Positions 1-12,534 of a stretch of DNA of 64,000 nucleotides are shown here, in pieces. The notes below the pieces were generated by a model. That model made no database searches. It had not been told where the DNA came from and was given only the letters and a program-made list of their open reading frames with translations. Source of the stretch: Bugulina stolonifera (Eukaryota; Bryozoa; Gymnolaemata; Cheilostomatida; Bugulidae); assembly GCA_935421135.1 (NCBI GenBank), contig OW285188.1, forward strand, positions 4,950,733 to 5,014,732. The letters are read 5' to 3'. The stretch's first letter is position 1; every line of letters starts with the position of its first letter. The translations under genes were made by a program, and so were the position numbers.

Positions 1-120
1 TAATTATACTGTAAGGATTAAGGACAGTTCTGTTTTCTTGTAAATCACTATTTGATATTGAGCTGTAGAAGGTGTTTATCTGCAGTTATCAATTTTTAGG
101 TATATATATTATAATGCACT

Positions 121-245
121 GTATAATGTACTTGCACCGTATATGTACTGTATAGTTATACTTGTATACTATGTACTGCATGCACATGTATATTATGTAC
201 TGTATATGCACGCATATTATGTACTGCATATGTGCATGCACACAG
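121..245. repeat. Imperfect low-complexity repeat of TATGTACTG / TATGCATGC-type words
   Basis: Words such as TATGTACTGTATATG and TATTATGTACTGCATATG recur with small changes about every 25-30 bases. Short open frames here are by-products of the repeat and show no family resemblance. Bases 415-640 hold further short repeats (AGAACCAGTTGA twice, AGTCTCTA several times) and no gene. Confidence 0.5.
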
Positions 246-779
246 GTACATGTAAACATACATTTTTATCCATAGTCCATATTTGTTGTAATGATTACTT
301 GTACTGCAGGTACCTGTTTTTCATGTATTGCATTACCAACTGTTGTACATGTACATGTATTATCAAATATAATAGCAGTGAGTTGGAATTGTCTGTTCTT
401 TAATATCACATTTATATCTAGAACCAGTTGACAGTAGCACCAGTTAGAAGCGGCATCACTTAGCGGTAGCACGTGTCGAAATGTAGAACCAGTTGATATG
501 CAGCATGAGTAGGAAGTATTACGATTTTGTGCGGCACGAGATGGAAGTGGAGATGGAAGTGGCTCGAAGTGACCCGGATTCCCTAGCAGTCTCTATCCGC
601 CTTTAGCAATCTCTATCAGTCTCTAGCTGTCTTGGGCATTATTTCCAAAACTAATTAACATTAACAACTACTCTGTGTCTGCCTATGTTGTTTGCAGCTC
701 AGATGAGTTTATTATAGTCGCAAACATGTCAACTCAAGAGCTCTCTCAACTTCTATTACAAAGATAGCACTTACCACTA

Positions 780-1901
780 ACTAGGCTACCTCATGGCCAT
801 CAAATGCATACTATTGTATACATGTAATCTGGCAAAATAATGCTCTTGAGAACACATTCTGGTGTCTGACAACCTTGCCCAGCTAGCTAATCGGTACATG
901 CATGTCAAGGTGAGATAGTTGGTTCTGACATGTTCTGTTGGTGTCAACCAGCATGTTGTTCACCAAGCACTCAACCAAAGTTGCTAGTATTTAGTGTGGA
1001 CACATGCCATCTGAACCTCAGCTAAATTTCCAATTGCATGTGGATAATATATGTCAGAAGTTGTATCTAAGAGCTTTAATACAAAACTTTGTTTAGCATC
1101 CACAAGTTCTTGTACAGTGTACATGTATATATATTTCTTTTGAACACAAGTTAACAATATCAAACTTTTACCCTCTTCTGTCTGTGCATCAATCCGGTCT
1201 CATAATTGATGGAGCCACTTTTGAGACAACAGTGGATACTGTTGTGTCAAGCTAAGTAGTGAAGGTACAGCTGTAGAACATACATGTACAGACCTGAGTG
1301 GTATAAGAGGGACTAGAAGCTAGAGAGAGTGTTCAACTCGACTTATTGAGAACACGCTATGAGGTAATGGGTGTGTGGGACCGTCTCCTACAGCTAGATA
1401 GACTTGGCGAAAGTCAAACCTACAGCAATGGGAAGAAGTTGGCCTGCTTGGTGGAAGTCCTAGTCATGAAACTGTAGTTGGAGAAATCCAGTACCAAGGT
1501 AGAAGACCTGATACAGAACTATTAGCAGTAAACATTAAAGTGGAAGTAACCCCAAAGGTTGAGTAGTCTTCCTGAGTTGTCCCCTCTTGTATGAGCGGAG
1601 AAATGTAATGGAGACCATTGTGCTAAATTTAGTTATTTATTTCTCTTTCGGCACTAATATTGTTTTAAGACAAGTATGGTATGTGTATTTTGAAAAAATA
1701 CTGGAAAATAGGCTACCTCTACTCATTTATGAGAATTTTTAGAAACATGAAGAAGTTGTCTTCTCATTGTGTTACACCCTCAAATAACTGAGAAGTTTTC
1801 TTGCTAATTGCACTTCCTTGATATCTAAACTATAAAAGACAAGTGAATATATGCGGTACGCCTGTTCCCACATGAGAGTGGGATACCAGGTATGTAGATA
1901 T
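780..1901. other. Gene-free segment, paralogous in part to 42.2 kb and 9.0 kb
   Basis: No supported gene. Around 835-1015 the order of words (AACACAT, then CAACCTTG, then GTGAGA, GTTCTGA, CAACCAGCATGT) matches 42240-42370 and more loosely 8990-9150 and 47390-47570, so this is a diverged piece of the locally repeated unit. An open stretch near 1335-1468 on + was read but resembles nothing recognised. Confidence 0.45.
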
Positions 1902-2717
1902 TGTAATGGTTCAGGACAATTGTACATACGATTCCAGTCATCCTGATGGACTTTACAGCACCCTAAGTGCCTAGTAGTCACCACAGCACTACTCACCTAA
2001 CACTTGTTCTCTTACACTTAGTCGTTTTCATACTCATACCTACATTGTATTGCATGTCTAACCATACACTGATAATTACATATTATTGTTCACATACTTG
2101 TATATAGCATTACTGAGTCATTATACTGCTTTTATACCCATGTAAAGAGGCCCGACCTCTCAGAAGTACTTGATATTGATTTTGCATATGACCTAGATGA
2201 TTTTAATCATCTTTTGTCAAACCCGACCTGTTTTGGGTCGGCCATCAGGCTTTCGGCTGCCATGTTGTTGCGCAATTTCCGGACGACTCTACGTCGACTT
2301 TTCCCGACACTACGTCGACTGTTTCACTGAAACTTCCTCCGAAAGTTCTATTACTATATGAAGGACAGTGTTTTCATGTTTGTTGTCTCAGCTCATGCTT
2401 GGATCTCAATATAGACACTTCTATACTTACAATGTATATACAGAGACTTTCACTTCGTAGATAGGTCGTTCTAGTTGTCAAGGTCCTCGACCTTGCAACA
2501 CGAGCTGCCTACTACATTTAGGTCGGATCACTCTCTTTCTCAGTATAGCACACAAGCATTGAACCGGGACCATATGGGTCGTCTTTGGTAGCTCTTGGAC
2601 TACAAGTACCCGTCAATCTTTCATGTAATGAGAAGGCCTAGCACCACTCATAGGCACTTCACTTTGGACTCGGGAGTCGTCTCAGGACGACCACACCAAA
2701 TCCCAAAAAACATTACA
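1902..2717 (+). mobile_element. Solo LTR, family 1, copy 1 (+ sense)
   Basis: An 816-bp block begins TGTAATGG and ends CATTACA, the TG...CA pattern of an LTR, and is flanked on both sides by ATAT, a 4-bp target duplication. The same sequence recurs inverted at 3483-4278 and 59926-60591 and direct at 45344-46144. In better-kept copies the interior has a TATATAAAG box followed about 50 bases later by AATAAA, as expected for U3-R; here both are mutated. No internal retroelement genes adjoin it, so it is a solo LTR from recombination. Confidence 0.75.
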
Positions 2718-3389
2718 ATATCTCTTCAGGCCTAACTCTAGCAGCACCGCTCCAGTAGCTGTATAAATGATTATTTACAATGTAGAAGAATATATAATAT
2801 AAATTAGCTAGAACAAAGTTGGAAATAAATGTATATTTACATGGTGATAATAATTTACCAAACGGAAGTGAGAGATACTTATATCCGATGCTTGAGTTGA
2901 AAATTTCAAATCAGCTTGAGTGTACATGCAATGTATTTTGAACACACTACCAAGAAGTTCCTAAACCCTGACTGTTACCATTTTCTGTTAGTGCATTTAT
3001 TTTGTCTTATAACTCATATACAATGACTTGAGCACCTAGTGAAAATGATGGACAACAGGTCAGGTTATGGATTATACAGGAGTAAGTTCACTTCGTTGAC
3101 AGAGCAAAAGCACAAAGTAACAGAAATTTTAAATGATCTTGTTATCAGTGTTTTGTGAATAATGCTTTTGTAAGTTCAAAAAAATGTTAGGAGTTTTATT
3201 GGTAGTAGGAATTCAGCCTTTAGCAGAAGTTATTTGTCTACTGCGCAGTAGTAAATGCACTTGACTACCAGTCTATCCATATAACCACTTGTATCAATAG
3301 CTGCATTGCCTGCTAACCACATTGTAATTCAGTAGTATTACTGTGGTAGTAGTAATTGGGTCTATATGCTCAACCAGCAGCTGTGTGGC
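2718..3389. other. Gene-free segment paralogous to 42.4-42.98 kb
   Basis: No gene. From about 2940 to 3389 it aligns by eye with 42540-42985, including words around ATGATGGACAACAGGTCA, AGGAGTAAG and ACTACCAGTCTATCCA. In the right-hand block this sequence runs uninterrupted through the point where the element at 3390 is inserted here. Confidence 0.6.
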
Positions 3390-4640
3390 CGGTAGTGGTA
3401 AAAGACGTTAGCGTGACGTGAAAAATAAAAGGCGTGAAAAAAAAGAAAACAACCCCAACTGGTATTACTGCCGTTAGAATACTGTAATGGTTTCTGGTAT
3501 TTCGTGCGGTCGTCCTTGGACGACTACCGACCCAAAACTGAAATGCCTATGAGTGGTGCTAGGCCTTCTCATTACATGAAAGATCGAGCGATCTCAGTAG
3601 CCCAATAACTACCAGAGACGACCCATCTGGTCCCAAGTCTGACCTTCAGACTATACGTTGAAAGAGAGTGATCTGACCTAGTAGGCGGTTCGCTAAGCGA
3701 ATGACCTGACAAAAGGAAGTGAAAGTCTCTTTATCAAGTATAGATGTGTCTTTATTGAAAGCCAAGTGAAGACTGAGACAATGAACAGTGAAACAATGCC
3801 CTTTATATAGTATAAGGGCTTCCGCCCGACGTAGTGTCGGGAAAAGAAGACATAGGGTCGTCCAGAAGTTGCGCAACAACATGGCCGCCGGAAGCCTGAC
3901 GGCCGACCCAAAATGGGTCGGGTTATACAAAAGTTGCTTATAATGATCCAATTCATGTACAAAATAAATATCAGGTAATTCTGAGAGGTCGGGCCTCTGT
4001 ACATGGGTATAAAAGGCACTAAAAGACTTAGTAATTATCATACATGAATGTACATCAGTGTGCAGTTAAGTAGAATGAGTATAAACACATAGATACACCC
4101 GTATAGACAGTAATTGAATGGTTTAGACATGCAATACAGTTGAGTGTTAGCATACGAACAGCTAGTTATGAGAGTACAAGTGTTAGCTGAGTAGCGCTGT
4201 GACAACTACTAGGCACTTAAGGTGCTGTAGGGTTATTCCGGTAGCTGGAATCGTATACAAATGTCCTGTACCATCACAATACTAGTACTAGGCGGAGCTA
4301 AAGACGGAAATAATTACGGTCAAGGTTAACATGGGGGAAATCCAAATCAAGAATTAATTTTGCTATAAGACTCTCGTAGTTTGAATTATAATTAAATTAA
4401 TGCAATCTCTCAGGACTCTTGACTTGCACATAATAACTTTAAAATGTTTGATGACTCAAGTTTTCTATTTTGATAAAAATGCTCCTAATAGAAATAAGTG
4501 AAATTATAACAAATTTGAAATTTTATACAAAAACACTCATCAGTAAGACTTTTGTTTTCATTTTACTTTCCATCATGATTATTTACTTACAATGTTTCAC
4601 CAAAACTATATAATAGCCTAAAAACTCTAAAGGAACCGTG
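3390..4640 (+). repeat. Left TIR of the MULE (interrupted by a solo LTR)
   Basis: About 450 bp excluding the LTR at 3483-4278. It matches the reverse complement of 7100-7539 from the terminal CGGTAGTGG through words such as GGTCAAGGTTAACAT and TTTCACCAAAACTA, then fades near 4640. Confidence 0.75.
3483..4278 (-). mobile_element. Solo LTR, family 1, copy 2 (- sense), inside the MULE arm
   Basis: A 796-bp LTR read on the - strand begins TGTGATGG and ends CCATTACA. It is flanked by ATAC on both sides (3479-3482 and 4279-4282), and the opposite MULE arm shows the uninterrupted site. On the - strand it keeps a TATATAAAG box (complement of about 3801-3810) and AATAAA (complement of 3751-3756). It is the best-preserved copy of the family. 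Open frames of 108-131 codons here lie wholly inside the LTR and are not genes. Confidence 0.8.
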
Positions 4641-7099
4641 AGCTAAAAAAAGCAATTAAATAATAACTGGACTTGAAGTTATTTTTACTTTTTAGTAACT
4701 TGATAAAACATGAGTTTTGGGACATTGAATATTTGATTTGGGTTGTTAAAAGTACTTGATTAAATTTATTATTCCTTATTAGCTGTCTTGATTGATGATT
4801 TAAAAGTTTTACTATGTAATCCTAAATACGGTTGAAATAAATACTTTATAATTAAATATGTGCTGGACAACCTTTGTGTTTTCCACATTTGTCACCTTGG
4901 GATGTTTTCCACGATCAGAAACATAATGCCTTGAGGTACAAGTTTTCTTAGGAACATGTAAAAACTATACCAGAATACCAACATCAAGTTCTATGCATTG
5001 TATAGACTATGGAAACTTGAGCAACCTAAAAACCAGGCTGGGACGATACTTATACCATAAAACAGTGCTTTGTCATCGATAACAAGATCCATGATATTAC
5101 TACGGAGAATAGTTGTACTAGCTGAAGTGCAATACCAACCAGGCAAACACTGACTTTAGTATTAGCTTAACCAAAACATTGAATGCTAAGGGCAAGATTA
5201 GGACTATTTGAAAGTTCAATAAAGCAAAAATGTTTGTCAACAATCTATGATAAAAGAAAGTTATATGCTCTGATGTGGTGAAGACAACAAGAATATGAGT
5301 CGAAAGCAGTAGCATGGATCAGATGGATTGTCAGTTCACGTTCTTCCAACTGATGATAGTGATAACGTAGGTAGTAGGGGAAATCTAATAATCATCTAAA
5401 TCTAGTGCTAGAGCCTACCAGCTACCAGGTAAACTTAGTTATAGATGTAGGCAGGTTACACTTTTTCACTGCCAAGTTTCTATATTTATTAAAAAATGGA
5501 TATGCATATTTCTGCTCATGTGTAATGTTGAAAGTTATGTGACGTCAATCGTGGTAGGTGGTAATGGTAATTGGTGATTACTGAGTATATGGTAAGAGTG
5601 GGGATCGCCTTGTCCTACAGCTGATTTGTGGGTGCGATTCCCGTGAGGGTTGGCTAATCAAACCCGGTTAAGACAAAATTGGCTGCAGGTAGGCTTTCCA
5701 CCCTGGTTTACTGTAGACTTAGGAGCTTAGGCTGCGAGCATATTAGTCTAAAAGATAACTCCAGCTTTTGTTTAGATAGAGCAGATGTCTCTGTATTGAA
5801 CTCCAAACAACAACTACACGAACATATTAACATATCAATACAAAATCTGCTTTTGGTTACTTCCAGCAAAAGGATGACAAACAGTCAATCTCACAATGTA
5901 TAATAAGAATACAATTAGCAGGTATCTATAAGGACGGCTGAGATCAAGCGCCCGAGGACCGACCTATCAATGATCGCTCCGCCCTCCAGATCGGGTACAA
6001 TACGAAACAGTGTAGTGATGTATTTTTAGTAAAGAAATAATGTTTAAGCAGTAATAGAAAACACGAGTATATCATACAGAAAACGAGGTACACTTTAACT
6101 TAGCACTCTGTCTTATACAATCATACAATAGAATGCAATTTACACATATGTATTTACACAATGTGAGTTAAGAAATGTCAGTTTCACCACAATAAGTGCA
6201 CAATTGTATATATCCATATTCACTGAATATTATCAAACAGTTTGAGGTATTTAAAAAGTAACACAATTAATTCTGCAACTGTTTGCTGCTCACTATGAAG
6301 TACTGAATAGATTAGCGAGTAAGTACAGTACATCCATCAATCCACTATTCTTTGCTGACAGAATAAAAATCCTTGTTCTTGATAATATTATGATTGTAGT
6401 GTGCATCAACGTGTTGACCAACATTACCTGCAGAAATGAAGAGAATAACATGATGTAAAGGGAAATAACTAATTTTCACATTATTCTGGTTATGCAGGAG
6501 AAGAAGTAGTTGGGATCTGACAGTGATGAGAAGGCAAAGTAGAGATATTTCATGAACGGAATATTGTCAACCACGCTTTCACAAAACTACAATACCACTG
6601 ATAATAATAATAATAATAACACAGTTGAGTTAAAATAATTATTCTAACTGTACTCAAACATACACATGGTACTTCAACAGATGGTGGTCTACGGTTACGG
6701 TGTCGACATTTACCTGACAATCATTGCTGTAAATACTAATATAAATGTCAACAAATGCAAACTTTTCTACAGATATCTGAGACGACAGTGTTTCAAGTGC
6801 GGGTAAAGGGGCCATAAAAACGAGGCTTAGAGCAGATGGGCTACAATTAGTATAAAATTTTGCTCAGTACCTGCACTTACCATTCGTTAGGGTCCTGTGA
6901 AATTCCATGGGAAGATATAATTCAAGTAAGATGTGAAACTCCCGCTAGGCCTACAACAAACGGTTATCAAACAGTTATAGGCTAAGTGATTGCAAATGAT
7001 AGTAAATCAAAGTCATGCGAAACAAAATAAGATTAAACAGAAATAGACTGGAATTAAACTTACATTATTGCAAAGGCTCAGCTACACAAATTATTATTC
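4641..7099. other. Interior of the MULE, no gene seen
   Basis: AT-rich sequence between the two arms. A tRNA-like stretch with a B-box-like GGGTGCGATTCCCG lies at about 5584-5665, and a TAA triplet run at 6601-6619. Nothing resembling a MURA transposase, MULE zinc finger or other coding region was recognised in either strand. Confidence 0.5.
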
Positions 7100-7539
7100 A
7101 ATTGTTTGTTTAGTTCACGCCTGTTTTAGAGATTTTGGGCTATTATTTAGTTTTGGTGAAATATTGTAACTAAATAATCATTAGATTATTGTGGAAAGCA
7201 AATTAAAAATCAACATGTTACTGTTGAGTGTTCTGCACAAAATTTGTTATAACTTCACCAACTTTTATTGTAAGTATTTCTATCACAATGGAAACTTTGA
7301 GTCACGGAACATTTTAAAATTATTATGTACAACTTAAGAGTTTTTAGACAATGCCATAAATAAATCACTTTCATAGCAAAATAAATTTATGATCTGGATT
7401 TCCCCTATGTTAACCTTGACCGCAGCTATTTCTGCCTTTAGCTCCTCCTAGTTTAGGTATTCTAACGTCAGTTGGAGTAGTTTTCTACTTTTTCACGCCA
7501 TTTATTTTCACGTCACGCTAACGTCTTTTACCACTACCG
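7100..7539 (-). repeat. Right TIR of the MULE
   Basis: Inverted counterpart of 3390-4640 without the LTR. It ends ACGTCTTTTACCACTACCG and is followed at once by the 9-bp duplication CTGTGTGGC (7540-7548). Confidence 0.75.
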
Positions 7540-7904
7540 CTGTGTGGCTAGATGTGTAGTGTGTTGACTTGTTATGAGTGATGATTGAAGTAACTGCAGA
7601 CACCAATTTGAGTGACTTGCTAGTGAATTAATCCAATTAGCATTTAGGCTCTTCTTGCTATGAAGCAACAATTTGGCCAAGTATGAAAAAATTCTGGTGT
7701 TGTTGTGTTTTCTATATTCTCTCCAATAATGACATTCATTCTTTCACCATTGGTTGACTACAAATTACAATAATCTTCCAAAAGTATCCGCAAGTTATGT
7801 CCATTAATATTGTTATTTTAATATACATATATACTGTAAACATCAACAGATCTGACTAAGTAAGGACAACTCCTCAGAATTATAATCTACAATAATAATA
7901 TGGA

Positions 7905-8075
7905 GTTCGGTGTTTAAGGGCTCTGGACTTCCATGTGGCAGTTCCAGGTTTGATTCCCATAATGATCATTGATGTTGTTAGGAAGGGTATATACATGTAA
8001 CTTTATAATAATGCTCCTGTGCTACATACATGTATGCAAGTTAACTTTACCATTAGTGAAGTGTGTTCTCTACCC
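7905..8075 (+). mobile_element. tRNA-derived SINE, copy 1
   Basis: The head resembles a tRNA gene with a B-box-like GGTTTGATTCC near 7950. The tail (GTTAGGAAGGGTAT, then TATAATAATGCTCCTGTGCTAC, then TTTACCAT) is shared with the SINE at 8560-8757 on the opposite strand and with 47085-47168. A tRNA-like head joined to a shared non-tRNA tail fits a short interspersed element transcribed by RNA polymerase III. Confidence 0.6.
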
Positions 8076-8559
8076 CAAATTAGACAAAATGCAGATATCT
8101 TTAGATCATTGCTTTCTTACCTGGGATTAATGGTGGGAAGAAAAATTGGTAAGTTTATAGATTTACATGATGTAGATAGATGGTGAAGTACATTTTCTAG
8201 TATTGTGGACACCTCTCCTGCTACAAATGCTCTCCAAATGGCTATTCAAATTGAAGAATTGACCATAACTCTGTGCTATGATGATGTTGTTTAGTTGTCA
8301 TAGACTACAGAGCTTTCATCAATCTTTCAACTTTCAGTATCTTTAATATCATTCTGCATTCTCATAGGTAATCATAGGTAAAAAAGAAAAACCTGCCCTG
8401 AAATGTTAAGCAATTTCACCAATGGTCAAAAGCTGTGCTTGGCTGACATTGGACGTTACAAAGAATTATTTTTACTTAATTTACCGGCTTTACCTCCCAT
8501 TATTAATAACTAATAAGAAAGCAATGAAATAAAGAGATATATATTTCCTACATTTTGGG

Positions 8560-8757
8560 GTGGGGAAGGTACTTCACCAATGGCAAAGTTACTGATGTAG
8601 CACAGGAGCATTATAAGGTTGGATGCCCTTCCTAACACCCCAATGACAATTACGGGAATCGAACCTGTGAATCGAACCTGGGAATCGAACCTGGGAATCG
8701 AACCTGGGACTCCCACACGGGAAGTTTAGGGATCTAATCACTAGGCCATGGCTGCTC
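8560..8757 (-). mobile_element. tRNA-derived SINE, copy 2, with multiplied B box
   Basis: Read on -, the head has an A-box-like TGGCCTAGTGATTAGA and a B box GGTTCGATTCC that occurs four times in tandem (8656-8707). It is followed by the tail GGAAGGGCATCCAACCTTAT and ATGCTCCTGTGCTACATCAG, also found at 7905-8075. The first tRNA-like unit is complete enough to identify promoter boxes, but the fold is not that of a functional tRNA. Confidence 0.65.
8656..8707. repeat. Four tandem 13-mers carrying a pol III B box
   Basis: GAATCGAACCTGG is repeated four times with one change (T for the last G in the first copy). The complement contains GGTTCGATTC, the B-box core, so this is a local expansion of the internal promoter element of the SINE. 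Confidence 0.85.
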
Positions 8758-8776
8758 CCTTTCAGAATTACTTTTA

Positions 8777-11700
8777 CTGCATTATTAAATTTACGATAAT
8801 TTTGGAAGAATAAATTTTAAACCTTTTATTATGTAAAAAAATAATATGAACAACTAATCTGGATATGCCAATCTTTGGCAGCTTAGTTGAGCTTATAGCT
8901 ACATGTATAATCATATCAAATAGCAGTTCACTTAACTTTTGCCACAAAGGAACACATTTGCTATGCTTTAACACATGCATGCTCATCTAATGCATGCAAC
9001 ATATATATGTACATTCCAACATAATGCTCTTTAGAACACATGAGGCTGAGCTCTGGCAACCTTACCCAGTGCGCTAAAATGTAGGGGTGAGACAGTGCGT
9101 TCCCATCTGTTATACTGGTAATACCTGCATGTGGTACACAATGCACTGAATCAAGGTTTTTGGTACCAAGTTCAGACACGTGTCAACTTGACCTCAACTG
9201 TGAATATATTATTCACAATTATGCCGGTAGTGAATTCCTAAGCAGATGAGGTGTATTTAAGATCTACAATGTACAATGTACATGTAGATCAGAAAATTAT
9301 ATTCCGCATTCAAAATTTTACATATTTGACCACAAAATCTAGAAGTTTTTACAACCAAACTGCTCCCAAGCTTGGTTTTTGCCTCTACCATCTCATATTA
9401 CTCATATTATGATGATCGTCCAGCAGAAGGCAATTGACCAGCTGCTGTCACAGCTGGTAGGTGTAATTTCCCCTTAAGTATACAGTGTACACTTGCAAAC
9501 TTTTTGTGCACCATCCCGATTTATGTATGCTAACCTTTAGTGCTTGGTGACCCTGTCATCACCCTAGAGTAGTTCACCAAGTCTGTAGATACCTCGTAGG
9601 TCCTACGCCTAGCAACACTGCTCTAGTAGTTGTAGAATAATTTATAACGTAAATTAGGTTCAAGTAATACAATATAATTTATAATTACAGCATTTTCTTC
9701 CAATGGACAGTTTTAGGTAGGTATTTATTTATATATAGCAACTGTGCAATCAATAATGGTAACGTACATGTAACTATACAGAGTGTTAATAGAGCATAAT
9801 ATGAACTTCACATACATGTATGTCCAGATAGTTGATGAAACGGTCATATGTATAGCTTTTTTTCTCGAAAATACATGTAGCTCTGTTTTCTCAGAATATA
9901 CGTGTATTATGTAGTGACAAAATCCTAAGTTGCTCAATAGTGTATCTTACCTACAGTTCATTAGACACAACAAAAACAGGACGTATAATGTAGCTCCCAA
10001 ATACCTGCAGCATAATATGCAATCTCCAGCAGCTGAAATTTTGAAAAATAATATAATTGTTAAAAGCCTTCATGTTTTGAATTAGCATGGTTTTTTTATA
10101 TTTTTGTTATAATAATACACTAAATGTACAAAATTAGAATTACTTACATTATTATATAATGTCCTTGTTCATGGTCAGCCATGTTGCTGCAGAATTATGT
10201 TGTTTTTTAACTACCAAGTTGCGTATTATAATTTATACTGACTTATTCAAACAACAGTATCGAGACACACACATTAAATTTTACCGCAATTCAAAACAAA
10301 AGTTGGTCTTGAATTTAAGAAGGCTAATCACATGTCCTACACGTATGTTATGCTTGAATTATGAGTCAAGACGCTCGTATATTATGAGCTTTAAATGTTA
10401 TGGCTTCGAGTGTGAACTTTAAATAAACTACATGTAGGTAAATGGTATCCCATTATGGGCAGTACATCAACTTACTGAATGTTGGAGATAAAATCGAATT
10501 TTAATGACTACATAGCTTGCATGAACTAGTAGACTTATGCACACTCATATACAGTAAAAAATGTAACCTCATATGTCTACCAGTATCAAACTGGCATCTC
10601 TGGTAGGTTTATGATACAACCACTGATTAACCAACACTGCACCAAGTTTATCATAGGGGTACTTGACAACTTCTGTGTACTTGCAAAGGGCTGCTACATG
10701 TAGTTACATTACATGTATAGATGATTCAGCAACGCCTAAAGAAAAGTTAGAATACATTATTTTTTCTCTGGAATGGGTATCTCTATTTTGGTGTGTAATT
10801 TTACTCTGCCAAACCAGCAGATGCAATTTTGTGCTCTTTGAGACGATCAAGAATGCCCACTTCAAAGTAACAGTTTTCTAATTATATAATACACCCAGGG
10901 TTAAATATGCGGTTTTACCCAAAGTTTGCAATAGAACTCCACAAATGCTTGAATTGTACATGCTTATGCAGATACATGTATGTTGTTGTGGTCGGAGGGA
11001 ACATGTATCTGTACATGAACATTTCAATCTGTACTTGCGCAGTATTATGACGATAAAATATAAAGCAATGGTTTAGAGAGGGTTAAGCTTGAATATCAAG
11101 TGTTTAATCACCTATGCAGATAGTAGTGTAGGTTTATTATGACATAGCTACCCTCACATTCATTTGGCAAGTGATGTCATGGTTCTACCTGCCAATCAAA
11201 CCTACACTGAAGCAATTTAAAAATGCAGGACATTCAAAGTGGCAGCACACCTAGTAACTACATGTATATACACTCATCATGCTATGCAAAAAGACGAAGC
11301 AGTCCGCGGTCCATAGTTTACGGTCTGTCATCTTCCAATCAGATTCAGGGTCGAAAATTGGGATTATTTACATTTTTTGCTATGCTGCTAGTCAGGATCT
11401 CAGCCCCGGTTGGTGCTAGGGTCCAGCTCCCTAGGTGTCGCTCCTGGAGCAGATCTTAGGCTCAACTTAAGGCAAGGTGGGTACTGAACCCACCTCAAAC
11501 ACCTGCTGGATGTTGGGACATAGTCTATGCTGGTGGCTGCGATGCTCCTGGTCCCTTAGTTGTATACGTTGCAATGAACGCAGTCTGGATCTTGGCTCTG
11601 GTTGGTGCTAGGACCTTGGGATCCAGGCCCAGCATCGATGCCGGGGTGTTTCTCTAGCCTTAGGCCTTTGGATCTTACCTACATGTAGGTCGGAGTGAGT

Positions 11701-12490
11701 ACCTGATCCACTCCAGCCACTAGATTGGTGTTGGAACTTGGGCTATGAAATTAGAGTTGTTGCCCTGGAGCAAGGAAACACAACTGATGGAATCACTGCA
11801 TAATGCCTGCTCCACCAGCGGTCATGGACGGCTGCGCGAAGCGAGCAAATATTGCAGTGAGACTTGCAGCACAGACCAAGCACATATTGCTTGACTTGGA
11901 TAAATTGTAAAACACCTACATGTAGAAGTTGAGATATTCTCGAAATAGCTAGTTTTGTGAAATCCCTGCAAAATGTGCTAGTTTAAGTTCACCTTGGTGG
12001 ACCACATCAAATGTTTTCTTGGTAAAGAGGCATTTCAAAAAAGACTGTGTAGATTACATTTAGAAGAACTCAACTTACAGATAATTAATTGAACAACAAT
12101 AGCAATAATACAGATACAAAATTAGTTGAAATGTAGCAGTTGGGGTTTAAGGTTAGGGGTTTTGAACTGTCCGGTGTTGAACTGTCCACTTTTGAAATGT
12201 GTTGTTTCCAACTGTCTTTTTTGAACAGTCACAGATTCTGTTTCCTCATGCCATAGTTTTTGACTGCTGCCAGCTACAGCTAGTCAGTCAGTCAGTATGA
12301 CCTAGAGGTTAGGATGCTTGCCTCTAGATCAGCCAGCTTGGGTTTGATGTCACTCAGCCCCTGCAGCTCAGGGTGTAAAACAGTTGAGGTTCCTGTCTGT
12401 ACAAAATTCCTGCATGCCGGAAATAGATCAACAATGACTTCATTGGCACATGAGCAGCCACCTCATGGCGGGGTCGGTGAAAATATAGGC
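8777..12490. other. Gene-free part of the left paralogous block
   Basis: No gene supported. Sub-segments match the right side by eye: 8777-9180 with 47174-47575 (nearly identical), 9500-9950 with 49600-50050, 10150-10420 with 51540-51760 and 43130-43290, 10520-10910 with 43640-44007, 10985-11250 with 45310-46350, and 11910-12030 with 46370-46470 and 55150-55260. A tRNA-like stretch lies at 12292-12360. Tandem GAACTGTCC-like words lie at 12165-12235. Confidence 0.6.
11393..11765. repeat. Diverged direct duplication, unit about 185 bp
   Basis: Two copies in tandem share GGTTGGTGCTAG (11409 and 11609), GTGRGTACYTGA near 11480 and 11695, and a closing TTGGAACTTGGGCTATG-like word (near 11511 and 11733). 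The segment is richer in G+C than its surroundings and has no long frame. Confidence 0.5.
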
Positions 12491-12534
12491 AAGTTTCAAC
12501 CTTAGAGTACATGTAGTCTGTTTCATGCTATAAC

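Larger units (their letters stand above)
3390..7539. mobile_element. Mutator-like (MULE) element, non-autonomous, with long TIRs
   Basis: The ends CGGTAGTGGTAAAAGACGTT are inverted copies, and the inverted similarity continues inward for about 440 bp each side (left 3390-3482 plus 4283-4640, right 7100-7539). Both ends are flanked by the 9-bp direct repeat CTGTGTGGC (3381-3389 and 7540-7548). Long TIRs plus a 9-bp duplication are the hallmark of Mutator-like elements. No transposase frame was found between the arms, so it is non-autonomous. A solo LTR split the left arm later. The related sequence near 42975 has no insertion. Confidence 0.8.

Noticed and set aside
143..403. 86-codon frame at the left edge
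   Set aside because: It translates a low-complexity repeat (YYVLHMH-type words) and has no sign of a real gene.
3646..4041. Frames of 108-131 codons on - (and similar ones at 60089-60462)
   Set aside because: They lie inside solo LTR copies, differ between copies and match no protein.
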